Of a stretch of DNA of 64,000 bases, positions 1 to 9,890 are shown piece after piece (position 1 is the stretch's first letter; each line of letters begins with the position of its first letter). A program made the translations under genes and the position numbers. This DNA comes from Anticarsia gemmatalis (Eukaryota; Arthropoda; Insecta; Lepidoptera; Erebidae): positions 6,671,001-6,735,000 of the forward strand of contig NC_134769.1 of assembly GCF_050436995.1 (NCBI RefSeq), in the 5' to 3' direction. The notes under the pieces were generated by a model, which was not told where the DNA came from, did no database searches, and was given only the letters and a program-made list of their open reading frames with translations.

Positions 1-54
1 ATCTGAAACAGACGGTAGTTGAAACCTATTTCAATTTCACTTCTGAGATAATAA

Positions 55-315
55 TATCGTACTTACGGTGCAACACTGTCACTTATGCAAAAATGTAGTT
101 TTTCAGGAGAAGCATTTTAAACTTTGACACCTCCCACAACAATAACTTTATGTGTTATTGATAAGATGAATACATCAGCGAATACTTTTAACTTTACTTT
201 TGCTTATATAATGATAATAGTAATACAGTAGTAGTGCTTTAAATCAATTACTACATAAGTAACTCATTTTTGCATTTTTTTACAAAAGTGACATTATTGC
301 ACCGGGGGTGCGATA
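55..315. mobile_element. Inverted-repeat element, MITE-like, about 260 bp
   Basis: The left arm (55-98) contains cggtgcaacactgtcactt followed by tgcaaaaatg. The right arm (270-315) carries the reverse complement with a few changes (tgcatttttttacaaaagtgac, then ttgcaccg). The outer bases read TATCG and CGATA. The interior is AT-rich with no open frame. This arrangement suits a non-autonomous TIR element. The flanks allow a TA duplication, but in AT-rich DNA that is weak evidence. Superfamily is undetermined. Confidence 0.5.
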
Positions 316-1495
316 TGCTTAGCAATCTCTGTATAAAGTATCATAGAATATATTAGAATACATTTTATATACAATAGTATGTTTATCAGTTATTTAGTTA
401 CCATAGTACAAGCTCTGCTTAGTTTGGAATTAAATGACTGTGTGTGAGTTGTCCTAAGGTATTTATATTTAATAGTTCATTTATAGTGAAACGATAGATT
501 GTAATCGTTACTCGGGAGTTTTATTTAGAAGTAACTAAGGAACTTTATAGATACTGCAATTTAAAACTAGAAAGAAAAAACTATTTAAAAAGAAATAGCT
601 ATTATATAGAATAGCTATAAAAAGGGCACTCTCGTTTATTACGTTTGACATAGGCCTTATAATTTGTTATATAGTGAATGCTGTCCAATAGCCTATTAAA
701 TTCTATAAAAATAACCGTAGGCAAAAAACTAAAAGTCTTCTAAAACCCAGACAAAAATTCAAATATTTCTTAATAAATTACGAATTGTTCTTTCAACTAG
801 AATTGATATTCACTTTAGGTATAATTAAAATATGTATGAAAATGATAGTAAATTATATGTGAAACGACGTCAAGGCTATTTCAAATAACTAAATTCGAAG
901 CTAGAAATAGTGTTTTCATTCAGTTCAAAAGTAAAATCTATAAAGAACCCAACCATAGTCCATAACAAAAAGGTACCATAAAAAAAACATTAGCAATCAT
1001 AAATGAGTGAGATTCAATTGAAAAGGTTTTATAACACGAGCCCCATAAGCCTAGGTGTTTCCCATTGTTTCCTCATATTACCTTCATTACGATTTGCAAA
1101 CTGTAATTCTTGGGAATTATAAATGCTGTTTGTTTGGATAAGTTGCTGATGCCCGTGGATTTGTCCGTGTGGTAAGATTACTCAATTTAAATATGATGTA
1201 TACTATATCATGAACCCTCCGTGTGCTTTATAGAAATATAAATATGCAGAAGTTACTGCGTGAAATAGTATAAAACAATTTTTGGTTCAGCCTTTTAGGT
1301 ACATGAACAAACAAACTATGTGGAATCAAATGTATATAGAGTATTACATAAATAAAAATACAAATCTTTAAAAAATACAGGCTATACACCTAGAAGCATT
1401 TATGTGGGTGTAGCTTTTTCCTAGCCTATACTGTCTCATGGTTTAGTAAGGTCTCCTCCAAACTCTTCCAGCCCGGTAGCCTTCAAAGTAGAGAC
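316..1495. other. AT-rich stretch with no recognised feature
   Basis: I see no coding exon, RNA gene or clear repeat. The sequence is AT-rich with short homopolymer runs, as expected for intron or intergenic DNA. Confidence 0.5.
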
Positions 1496-1499
1496 AAAA

Positions 1500-1575
1500 C
1501 CATCAACGATTTTTAAACTCACTTCTGGGCAAGGATCTCCTCCCGAATAGGGTGAGGGATTAGATTATGAGTAGA
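1500..1575 (-). mobile_element. LINE 3'-end fragment (GGGAGGAGA..TTGCCCAG family)
   Basis: Read on the minus strand this gives 'cctattcgggaggagatcc' then 'ttgcccagaagtg'. It is a diverged copy of the block at 25660-25725, where the same words occur on the plus strand. I recognise the block as a common lepidopteran LINE 3' end. It is only a short relic. Confidence 0.5.
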
Positions 1576-1941
1576 TTTTTTATTTTAATAAACGAAAGTC
1601 TGTACCAAAAATCAGACTTCTCTATCCTATCAATCCTTCAAGGAACTGAAGGTCAATTATTCGCAGCAATTAGGGTCCCAATTCGTCTCAGCTGAACCAA
1701 AATGGCGGTTGAGTGGCGAAACAACCTGAATAAAGTGTCGGAACGTAAATCCTGAGCGCGGGACCAATCGTCGATATATGAGAGGTCCCGAGCATTTCTT
1801 TTCACTGCGATACAATAGATATTTTTTGGGGTTTGTTACGTGTGGTTATTGCTATTGTCTGACTTTATTTTTTTATTTTATAACATATATTTTTGGTATT
1901 TAGACGATGCGAAATGCTAGTACACTGTAGTGTTGTAAAAA

Positions 1942-2075
1942 AGCTCGAGTCGGCGCTTAAACGCTTGAGTCGACGCTTAAGCAGATTGCTAATGCTCAAG
2001 TCGGAACTCGACTGAAGCGCTCGGCGCTCAAGCAGTGGCTTGAGCGTTATAGCTCGGGTTTGAGCGCGCGCTTAG
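1942..2075. repeat. Left subterminal repeat cluster of the hAT element
   Basis: Short units based on GCTCAAG, GCTTGAG, GCTTAAG and GCTCGAG occur in both orientations. This patch is much more GC-rich than the surrounding DNA. It mirrors the cluster at 2767-2910. Confidence 0.75.
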
Positions 2076-2766
2076 ATTACACAGCTAGGGAAAATGTAAG
2101 AAAAATAGTATAATTGAAATAATATCATTTTTTGTGATATTTTCTATATTATAATAGAAAAATACTTAAACAATACCATGAGGAAAGACCCATACTGGTC
2201 CGTATATTTTCGTTACTAAGTCTGTTCCTTCTTTTAGTTATGATAAGGCCTAATATAATAAAAGGATAGGATAAGCTTTCGAAAATGCCACTTCGCTTGG
2301 CACAATCGTGCTTGGAACAGATAAAATTTCGAATGCCAGGTTAGTTAAGTTTAGCAATGTAGATTGCTTATTTTTGCACTACAACATCACATCTGTGTTA
2401 TTGGATTGTTGTTTATACATTGAAAAAATAATGAGCTTCTGGTTTGAATTTCAGGTTCTTGATTTTCTATCCTATCTTCATCTATCAATACGTATTTTTA
2501 TACATTTGTTTTAATTTTCTTAATGGTACCGCATTGCTTTTATTCATAAAATTATTATTATTAAAACGTGGATCTAATATAGTAGCTATTTCTGTAAGAT
2601 CCGTTTTTATCAGTGAAGAGTATTCATTTAATTTCGTAATTATACATCATTTACGGATTTGTTTAATTTATTTACAATTCGAAAATGTTGCATGTGATCC
2701 AACAACGAGTCCATGAAAGGAATAACATTACCGTGACTTCATAGAATTATGAATTTAAACATTACA

Positions 2767-2910
2767 ACGCTTGAACGCTTGAGCGCATAACTCGAGCCTG
2801 AAAGTCTAAACTCTCAACGCTCGCAAGCCTTAAGCGCTCAAGCGTTTAACGCTCAAGTCTAAAACGCTCAAAAGCGTCGACTCAGCGCTTAACGCTCGAC
2901 GCTCAGCGCT
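2767..2910. repeat. Right subterminal repeat cluster of the hAT element
   Basis: The right-hand counterpart contains cgcttgaacgcttgagcgc, ttaagcgctcaagcg and several later GCTCAAG or CGCTCGAC-type units. It runs directly into the right terminal inverted repeat. Confidence 0.75.
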
Positions 2911-3660
2911 CATTTTTACAACACTAGTACACTGGCAATCATTAACATCAAGGTCATAAATGTTATTGTTTAGAGCGATTATTGTAAAGACAAAATGTTT
3001 TAGAATCCGGCTACAAAATTATGTACCTAGAATCCTTTTTTGATCAATATTAGGTATTTATTTTCATTTTTTAGGTGTACTTTGCAAATATTAGGTATAA
3101 ACAAAATGGGCTAAAAATGGTATTGAGTATTGTACTTAATACTAGAAAATTTATATTAAGCGCCTCTCTCACTTAGCTCCAATACTCACCAGATGGCGCT
3201 ATGTGGCCAATAAGATTTTGAACTGTATGTTCTTGTCGATATACGTTTTTCTCATAATAATTAATAAGTTAATTCTGGCAGAAGACGTTTGTTTTATATA
3301 TGAAACCCATAACCTAATATATATCAACAATAAAGGTGGTTTATCGCACATAACAGTATCTTTAGCACCTATCTCGATATCCAATAGAAATTCCTTTTCC
3401 AGACCAAAACAACAACACGTAATCGAACCCGAACCCTGTCCCATTTGACCTCTTACGTGACTTAGAAGCATGGTGGCGATTAATTCTGCCCTCCACCTAA
3501 GTGCAATGCTCCTGATCGCCCCTCTTGTACAAGTGGCGTGATATTAATTCACTACTTTCTGAAGCTTGGTATATAACTATATTTGTGTCGTTATTTTTTT
3601 ACACGAGTGTCGGCACGTTTGCTAGCACTGCAAATCTTTGATAACAATAGTTAAGTACAT

Positions 3661-3935
3661 ACTGCCTTTTGTCGCGGTTGGTAGTAATCCGACTGTTGAC
3701 CAAGAAGTCTCGGATTTGATTCCCGGTTCGAAAAAAGTGCTAGTGATTTTTCTCTCTAATGAATATAGGATTGTTCTCAGTTGAAGTCTGGAGTTTGGTA
3801 ATGTGTCTGGTATATGGCAATAGGCTCTTCCCTTTTATATTAAACTGTCATCAGTAATGATGAAAGGCGGGAGTATTTTATACATCTCTGCCTACACTTC
3901 TGGGTATAACAGGCGTGATTTTGGTAGCATCTATG
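3661..3935 (+). mobile_element. tRNA-derived SINE, family C
   Basis: The head reads ctgccttttgtcgcggttgg, an eroded pol III box A region. It is followed by a box B-like gatttgattcccgg at about 3714-3728. The body has the words 'ggagtttggtaatgtgtctg', 'ggcaataggctc' and 'acatctctgcctacacttc'. The same order of words recurs at 38291-38540 and, inverted, near 9200-9413, which shows a dispersed family. Confidence 0.65.
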
Positions 3936-6170
3936 TATTAATCATAAATATAAAATGTATGCCAGAACAAGAGCATACGAAAACCAAGCAAATAGTCTAA
4001 AAACAAAGAACTAAGAGCAAAACTAGTTGGAACATAGTTTATGTCATGTAAACAGTAAGTCTTGGCTCAAATGTATGGACGAGAATTTCAATTTATAAGA
4101 TGCTACTGAAGTGGGACGGGACGTTTTAGAAAATGGCCGATATTTTTCATTTTACTGTTCTATGGAACATTTTTGAGCTTAAAATTGTATGCACTTGAAG
4201 AAATGATAATGTTTTTGGTGATTTAGGTTTAACACTAGTTTCGAAAGAGTGGAATATGTTTCGTATGCAGTTCCAGTTAGATACTGAATCTTTCTATGGT
4301 CTTGGCGGTAATGTATACGACTGTTGAATATGAGGTCTAGAAAACCCGGGCCGGGCGAAGTCCTTTATGTTAGGTAATAGACCAGTTTATTTCTTTGTTG
4401 GTAGAAATCGAGATTAGGGAACTTTTTGGAGATTTGTTTGTTTGTGAAATATTTGTAATAAGGATACTTAATTGTATTGTATATTGTTTTTTAAACCATT
4501 AGAGACATTGACTGAGTTACAAATTATAGAAGTCTCATTGAGAGTCGATAACCGACACCTATCGAAGTAAACAAAGATTTGCTAAATATTTTTTAAGCAT
4601 ATCACAACACACACTACATTCAATTGATAAGCGCCCTTACCATATCTATGGTTTACGTATAAACATGCCACAATGTCAAACGCTCGATTCGAAACCGAAA
4701 CAACATCGCTTCACTTTCTTTCCACAAAATTATACAACTAATTCCTCTAATTACTCATCTACGAACATTTCAAAAGCCTAACTAAAGCAATAGCTCAAGA
4801 ATATCAAAGTGAAATTGTCGTGAAAAATGTTTGAAGCGCTTCAGGACTGATGTCTCTGAGCATTAGGTGTCGCAAACTCGAATTTAAATGAGACAAATGA
4901 CATCGCTCAACTTTGTCCGGGGTAGGACATGGTAGCGAGGGTTAATAGCTTTTATTATTATTAATATTCTTGTACTTATCAACTAAGGATCTTCAAAAAC
5001 GCTGTTGGGCAAATAACAAGAACAACAAGGCCGACGGCTAAAGGAATGAATCTAATTATATCATCTACCACTACTACTAAGTAGCTATCGCCTATTTGTG
5101 ATCGCAAAACTGATGCCTTGAACTTAACGAAAAGAAAAAAATCTTGAACGCTTTTAGCGCAATTAAAATGACAACCGTTCGCTGGTCGGTAGTAGCCGGT
5201 AATTTGTAGTCACGGGGTATGTACCTAATTAAAATAACCAAGAAAATAATATAAGTACTCTCTACTGATCACACAAATATTAGCGAGCTACAATAATAAC
5301 TATTCGTGCTATTTAGAAATCATTACACTGACAATGTATCGCACACTTAAACTTGACCTTAATTAATCGTCCTATTTTGACTCTGCAAAGTCTTCAGATA
5401 ATTTACCTCCTTTCGGGCAATCGGGTAATAATCGCCCCGCTAATCGCTAAGCTATCATCTAACAACCACACCCTACAAGACCAGGAGCTCGGCTTTGAAA
5501 ACTTGTTTGTTTCCAGTTCACGAAGCAGTTTGTATTTTTGGTCATGTGCCACGTACTAAACAATGTTTTTCACAAATTTCCAGTCGTGAGCTCCAAATGT
5601 ATGAGTTTTCATGTTTTTGATCATATTGCCTTTGAACTAGCGAGTTTGTGGTTACTCTGACGTCATCAAAAGGGTAATTAAGTCGCCCCGCTGTGGCAGT
5701 TATTATGCAAAGTTATGAGCTACGGAACTTTATAACTCTGTGATCTGAGAAACTAAAATATTTATTTGTATGTTCTTTGAGTGTTTGTGATGTGTTTGAA
5801 TGAGTAATTTGTAAGGGATGGAGTAGTTTTGAAGGGTGAAAATTAGATTGCAAGTTTGTTTATGAGTTACATAAAGTATTCAGTTTAATAAAGTTTGGTG
5901 ATGGGGCGTGTTTTGTTTTGCCTTCAAGCATGAGTACAAGCTTCAAACATCCTATCTATCGGCTATCTTAAGGAGGAATTAAGTATTTTTTTTACATTCC
6001 TGACTAATTAGCATTCTAAAGAGAGAGACTCCTAGTCAAAGACTGTTGAATCATTGCAAAGAATAACAGACCGTGTTCTGGCGTAGATCGAAAGAAAGCT
6101 AATGAAAGTCTGGAAAATACTTTTCTACTGTACAAAATTTGGGGATTACATAAGATATAGTCGTATTCTT
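3936..6170. other. No gene seen; AT-rich, with one CRE octamer
   Basis: I find no supported exon or recognisable repeat in this stretch. A perfect CRE palindrome TGACGTCA lies at 5658-5665. The short open frames here lack codon character and any recognisable motif. Confidence 0.4.
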
Positions 6171-6175
6171 TCATC

Positions 6176-6260
6176 TATCTTCTTATTATATTATAAATGT
6201 GAAAGTTTGGATGTTTAGATGACCGTTACTACTTAATCACGCCAAAACTACTTAACAAAG
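6176..6260 (+). mobile_element. Helitron 5'-end fragment
   Basis: The sequence tattatattataaatgtgaaag followed by gtttggatg resembles the left end of the lepidopteran Helitrons seen intact at 25990-26208 and 57807-57995. No matching CTAG end follows, so it is a truncated relic. Confidence 0.4.
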
Positions 6261-7104
6261 GTTGATAAACAGTTTATAACCTGGATTGAACACATTAACA
6301 CTTTTAACCGCGACATACGGACAAAGTCGCTTGTACAAACTAGTTTGAACAATAAAATGCAGTTTCATCTCAAAGAAGTTTTCAAACGTTTGACTATCAA
6401 TGTCTCGCGTCGCCGCTTGTGCAATAGTTATTGTTGGCGCGGAACTAGGGCACGGCTGACATACACACTGACAGATATACACTGTTTTATGATAGTTAAT
6501 GTGCGGATTAAAGATGATTCTGTTTGTTTTTCTTGGCTGTTAGTGGTTTGAGTTTTGGTGTCGTAAATTATGAGTATGATAATTTGCTTGTTCTTTATGA
6601 ATTAGGTACTTGTTTTTGTTTCGTATTTAACCACAATTATTATTATATTAATCAAATTAAATACAGCAGTGTTATTTTTTCTTTTGAAATTTTACGTATA
6701 ATATAAATAATGACTAACTGATGTCCGCAGCTTCGATTGCGCGCATTTTATTTATTTAGCTTTCATTTGCCGTCAAAACCGGACATAAAAAGTATCCCGT
6801 ATTTTGCTCCACAACTTTTTCTATCTTCTAGTAAAAACATCTGATCCAAAGATTATTGAAATGTAAATGTGGATTAGGTATATCAGTGTTTTGATTTCCA
6901 AGCTGTGATTTCAATAACCTACCTAAGTTTGTTTTCTTCGCAAGGTTATTTACATAGCGGCCTCACTTTAAACCCAGTTCTCTAAAAATACTCCACAGTC
7001 AGTAATCAGCATCTCTGTTCTACTTCTAGCGACACCTTCAAACACAAACAATGTTTCACCACTCTTAGAACACTCGACAGCTGACAGTCTGTTTACACTG
7101 TTTG

Positions 7105-7180
7105 TATACTGCCTTGATGTTACAGCGGTAGTGTGATTGATATGTGAAGGTCTGCGGTTCAATTTCTGCGTCGGGTCAAA
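7105..7180 (+). mobile_element. tRNA-like SINE head relic
   Basis: It reads ctgccttgatgttacagcgg, then tagtgtgattga and box B-like gcggttcaatttc. The layout matches the heads of the better SINE copies here (for example 3661-3935), but no body is recognisable. Confidence 0.4.
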
Positions 7181-7446
7181 TAATTGTTACGATTTTTTAT
7201 ATCGTAATAACAATGTTTAGAACTTGGTAATTGTTGTATTAGAACTAAGTGAGTACACTGAGGTTTTACAGGGGTAAGTGATATACAGTGGTCAACATAA
7301 ATATAAAGCATAAGCGCAAGAGAGGTTAAGATCTATCGCCGATTATATAATTACCTACGTCAAAACTTAGATTTATTAAATGAACTTAGTCAGTAGTCAC
7401 TTATGAATACCGAAAGTTACAGTGAACGTCACTATAATAAAGACTA

Positions 7447-7630
7447 AACATTTGTATTGGCCGATAAACAATTTCCAAACAGACGGTCAATTTCAATCCA
7501 ACGGACCGTGGCCAAATGGACTGTGAAAATATTAAAAATACACATTGGGCCTAACATGAACAATTTTTCAAACAGATGGCCAATTCCAATAAAACGGGCC
7601 TTAGCTAAATAAACTACGAAGACATAATGT
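7447..7630 (+). repeat. Diverged tandem duplication, period about 92 bp
   Basis: The segment starting near 7468 (acaatttccaaacagacgg, later cggaccgtggccaaatgga) is repeated from about 7560 (acaatttttcaaacagatgg, later cgggccttagctaaataaa). The preceding words 'tattggccgataaa' and 'attgggcctaacat' also correspond. The two copies are side by side and noticeably diverged. Confidence 0.6.
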
Positions 7631-7634
7631 TTAT

Positions 7635-7915
7635 TTCTCTTCTTCTCTTCTCTTCTCTCATGGTATGGTTAGTGGTCAACCTAGTGTCAAAGTTGTTCAA
7701 GCCGCCCGAAAGGTCTTTGACATGGCTTAACGACTGTTATCTTAGTAGACAACAACCGGGACCGACTTTTTACGTGCCCTCCGAAGCACGGAGACGCCCA
7801 GCTCAAATACCACTATGCGGTCACCCATCTATAGAATGACCGCGCCAAAGGTTGCTTCACCCACAGATCGTTGTCAGACCGATGAGCGCAACTGGCTATG
7901 GGCGCCTCAATAAAT
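7635..7915 (-). mobile_element. 5S rRNA-headed SINE (SINE3-like) with (AGAAG)n tail
   Basis: On the minus strand the head contains AGATGGGTGACCGC (7817-7830 inverted), a 14-base match to the conserved box C region of 5S rRNA. It lies downstream of 'aagcaac' (7851-7857 inverted), the position of the 5S TTAAGCAAC motif. The body then runs through 'gtctccgtgcttcgg', 'aagataacagtcg', 'gccatgtcaaaga' and 'gacactaggttgaccac', and ends in a purine tail read as tctcttcttctcttctct on the plus strand (7637-7659). A pol III internal promoter from 5S rRNA plus a LINE-like tail defines SINE3-type elements; that assignment is inference. Fragments of the same family lie at 16262-16392, 20938-21063, 41600-41720, 48888-49010, 49190-49245 and 59388-59465. 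Confidence 0.65.
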
Positions 7916-8154
7916 ATTTGTTTTATTTCAAGGTCTCACAAATGGGTTATTAGAATTCTTTTGTTTACGAATGATTGATAGGTTTTGATTGATATTTGAA
8001 GTGGTTGAAATGAAAAGAATGTGTACTGCTGAAAGATAATGGCAGGGTTGTTTGTCGATTTAAAAATCATAAATACTATGATCATTGGATTACTAATTTA
8101 GTAAGACTATTTATATTGAGTTAATAAATATTTTAAGATATTAAATTCAACATG

Positions 8155-8245
8155 GTGCAAACTGCCTCGGTGTACATTGTAGCTAAAATTTGCCGATTAT
8201 TAGGTCTTTGGTTCGATTCCTTAGTGCGGCAAGTCATTATCATTT
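8155..8245 (+). mobile_element. tRNA-headed SINE, 5' part (split element)
   Basis: The head reads actgcctcggtgtacattgt followed by box B-like tggttcgattcctt at about 8210. A SINE-tail-like block (catctctgcc, then ggaggtaacacgcttgatg) lies downstream at 8585-8700, on the far side of the inverted Helitron at 8361-8553. One SINE interrupted by a later Helitron insertion is a plausible reading, but not proven. Confidence 0.45.
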
Positions 8246-8360
8246 TTTTAAATTAATTATTATCAATATTATCCTGTATACATCTATTGCAGATGATTAA
8301 GGTGGCGTCAGGTAGAATTATTGCACTTTCGTTCGTGGCGCAAAAGGTTTATATTCATTA

Positions 8361-8553
8361 CTAGCTGACCCGGCAAACATTGTTTTGCCATATAAATAGA
8401 AAAAGAAATAATGTCACTTAGGGGTATGAAAAATAGATGTTGGCCGATTCTCAGACCTACTCAATGTGCTCACAAAATTTCACGAGAATCGGTCAAGTCG
8501 TTTCGGAGGAGTGTGGCAACGAAAACTGTGACGCGAGAATTTCATATATTAGA
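8361..8553 (-). mobile_element. Non-autonomous Helitron, 193 bp
   Basis: Read on the minus strand the element starts TCTAATATATGAAATTCTCG and ends CCGGGTCAGCTAG. Its flanks are A on the left and T on the right, so it obeys the Helitron rules (TC...CTAG, inserted between A and T, no target duplication). The internal sequence includes cctccgaaacgacttgacc, a phrase common in lepidopteran repeats. It has no coding capacity. Confidence 0.8.
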
Positions 8554-8816
8554 TAGTAATAGAGTATTTAATAGATTCGGTATACGATAAAAAATTACAT
8601 GGCAAGAAAGCACGGAAATGAGAATAGGGATTGCATTCACATCTCTGCCATCACTTATGGAGGTAACACGCTTGATGTTATACTAACTAACTAACAAAAT
8701 TCACATTGTATGTATTATAAATCATATTTTTAACAACATATTCAAGTATACTATAAAACTATTTTATAGTAGAACATAAATTATATTCCTAACGATACCA
8801 CAATGACTAATCATAA

Positions 8817-8890
8817 AACAGTCATTACGTCATAACGGGACTCGAACCTGTGACCGTAACGAGTTCATTCAAAGTATTCAAGCTGATGGG
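8817..8890 (-). mobile_element. tRNA-like SINE head relic
   Basis: On the minus strand a perfect pol III box B, GGTTCGAGTCC, is present (inverted at about 8837-8847). No tRNA cloverleaf is apparent and box A is eroded, so I read it as a SINE head rather than a tRNA gene. Confidence 0.4.
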
Positions 8891-8930
8891 AAACGAACTT
8901 TTTGGATAATATTTACGTTTTTGTATATTA

Positions 8931-9154
8931 TCTATACTAATATTATAAAGCTGAAGAGTTTGTTTGTTTGATTGTTTGTTTGTTTGAACTGAAATTCTTT
9001 CAGTGTTAGATAGCCCATATATCGAGGAAGGCTGTAGGCTATATATCATCACGCTACAACCAATAGGAGCAGAGTACCAGTAAAAAATGTTACGAAAACG
9101 GGGAAAATCATGATTCTCTTAGGTGACGCAAGCGAAGTTGCGCGGGTCAGCTAG
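8931..9154 (+). mobile_element. Non-autonomous Helitron, 224 bp
   Basis: It starts TCTATACTAATATTATAAAG directly after A and ends GCGGGTCAGCTAG directly before T. The internal phrases 'tttcagtgttagatagccc' and 'acgcaagcgaagttgcgcgg' are shared with the copies at 22722-22973 and 29133-29371 (inverted). A tttg microsatellite lies near the left end (8957-8984). It carries no coding sequence, so replication would need a RepHel protein from elsewhere. Confidence 0.88.
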
Positions 9155-9199
9155 TTATCTATAACATGACGCCTGCTATACTCTAAGGTGCATGAAGCA

Positions 9200-9413
9200 T
9201 TCATTTTGTTTTGAAATGCGCCTATGTTTTGCCATTTACAATATTAGCCCGTATTAGGGAGCGAGCCTATTGCCATAATCCGAAACCAACCTGCGGGTTA
9301 GTAGTGAATAATAGCATAATATTCATCATAGAAATCTAATAGCACTTTGCCCGACTCGGGAATGGTACCCGAGACCTCGTTATCAACAGTCACATCTACT
9401 AACGCCTATAGGC
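9200..9413 (-). mobile_element. tRNA-derived SINE, family C, inverted
   Basis: On the minus strand the head reads ctgcctataggcgttagtag, then a box B-like word, cgggtaccattcc. The body words 'atggcaataggctcgctcc' follow. This is the same order as the copies at 3661 and 38291. The tail is missing or decayed. Confidence 0.55.
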
Positions 9414-9649
9414 AGTTAAACGCGAAATTTTTTCAAAACGTTTTTATTTTTGTTTCATTTAAAATCATGTTTTGAGACAAAATTGTTTTTGCATATAAAG
9501 GGTTTGTTTATAGGAAACGTGTGAGAGTCTCGTTTACGCGTTGATTTTGTGTGAAAATTGATCAAATTACCATGTAATTTGGTGTAAAATCTGAATTGTT
9601 TTGTATACAATGCGTACAAACATATACTTACATACTCTTGGATCATGTT

Positions 9650-9740
9650 AGAAAAAGTATTAAAGAAGTTTGTTAGGATCGTACGAAGTGGTGTATCTGT
9701 CTGTCTGTCGGTCAGTGTCTTTATATGCAACTATGAGAAG
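9650..9740 (+). mobile_element. LINE 3'-end fragment (DRSKW family)
   Basis: It contains gaagtttgttaggatcgtac followed by gaagtgg, matching gaagtttgtaaggatcgtac in the clearer copy at 31850-31955. It is a short, degraded C-terminal codon relic. Confidence 0.45.
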
Positions 9741-9794
9741 AGAGCATGTTTCAAAGCATATAGGTATACATATACATTAAAATACGTCTTTTTG

Positions 9795-9890
9795 TCATAG
9801 AGGTAGGCAGAGAGGTTGGCAGAGACCAAACAACGCCAATTGCTACGATCCTTACAAACTTCCCTTGCCACATTCACGTCCATATATCTA
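9795..9890 (-). mobile_element. LINE 3'-end fragment (DRSKW family)
   Basis: Translated on the minus strand it reads approximately MDVNVAREVCKDRSNW, the same short C-terminal peptide type as the copies at 20165, 31850 and 62268. I recognise it as the end of ORF2 of an RTE-like LINE. It is a 5'-truncated relic. Confidence 0.55.

Larger units (their letters stand above)
1928..2926. mobile_element. hAT-type non-autonomous transposon, 999 bp, complete
   Basis: The element begins TAGTGTTGTAAAAA and ends TTTTTACAACACTA, a terminal inverted repeat. It is flanked on both sides by the same 8 bp, GTACACTG (1920-1927 and 2927-2934), the duplication length typical of hAT transposons. Next to each end lies a GC-richer cluster of diverged, alternately oriented short repeats with the core GCTTGAG/CTCAAGC (1942-2075 and 2767-2910), with roughly a dozen or more units in all. 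In hAT elements such subterminal repeats are known transposase-binding sites. The 700-bp AT-rich middle has small open frames (up to 90 codons at 2444-2716), none resembling a transposase, so mobilisation would need a transposase from elsewhere. Confidence 0.88.

Noticed and set aside
2308..2716. Two open frames inside the hAT element as a possible transposase
   Set aside because: Neither shows a BED zinc finger, a catalytic motif or the hAT dimerisation region. They are AT-rich chance frames.
3199..3471. 90-codon minus-strand frame with a Cys-rich start
   Set aside because: It sits in a likely repeat area, has an overlapping frame of similar length on the other strand, and lacks splice or promoter signals.
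7627..7839. 70-codon plus-strand frame
   Set aside because: It lies antisense across the 5S-type SINE and its purine tail.
8817..8890. tRNA gene
   Set aside because: A perfect box B is present, but no box A at the right distance and no foldable acceptor stem. The same holds for 27598, 35130, 38040, 50855, 56289 and 58232.
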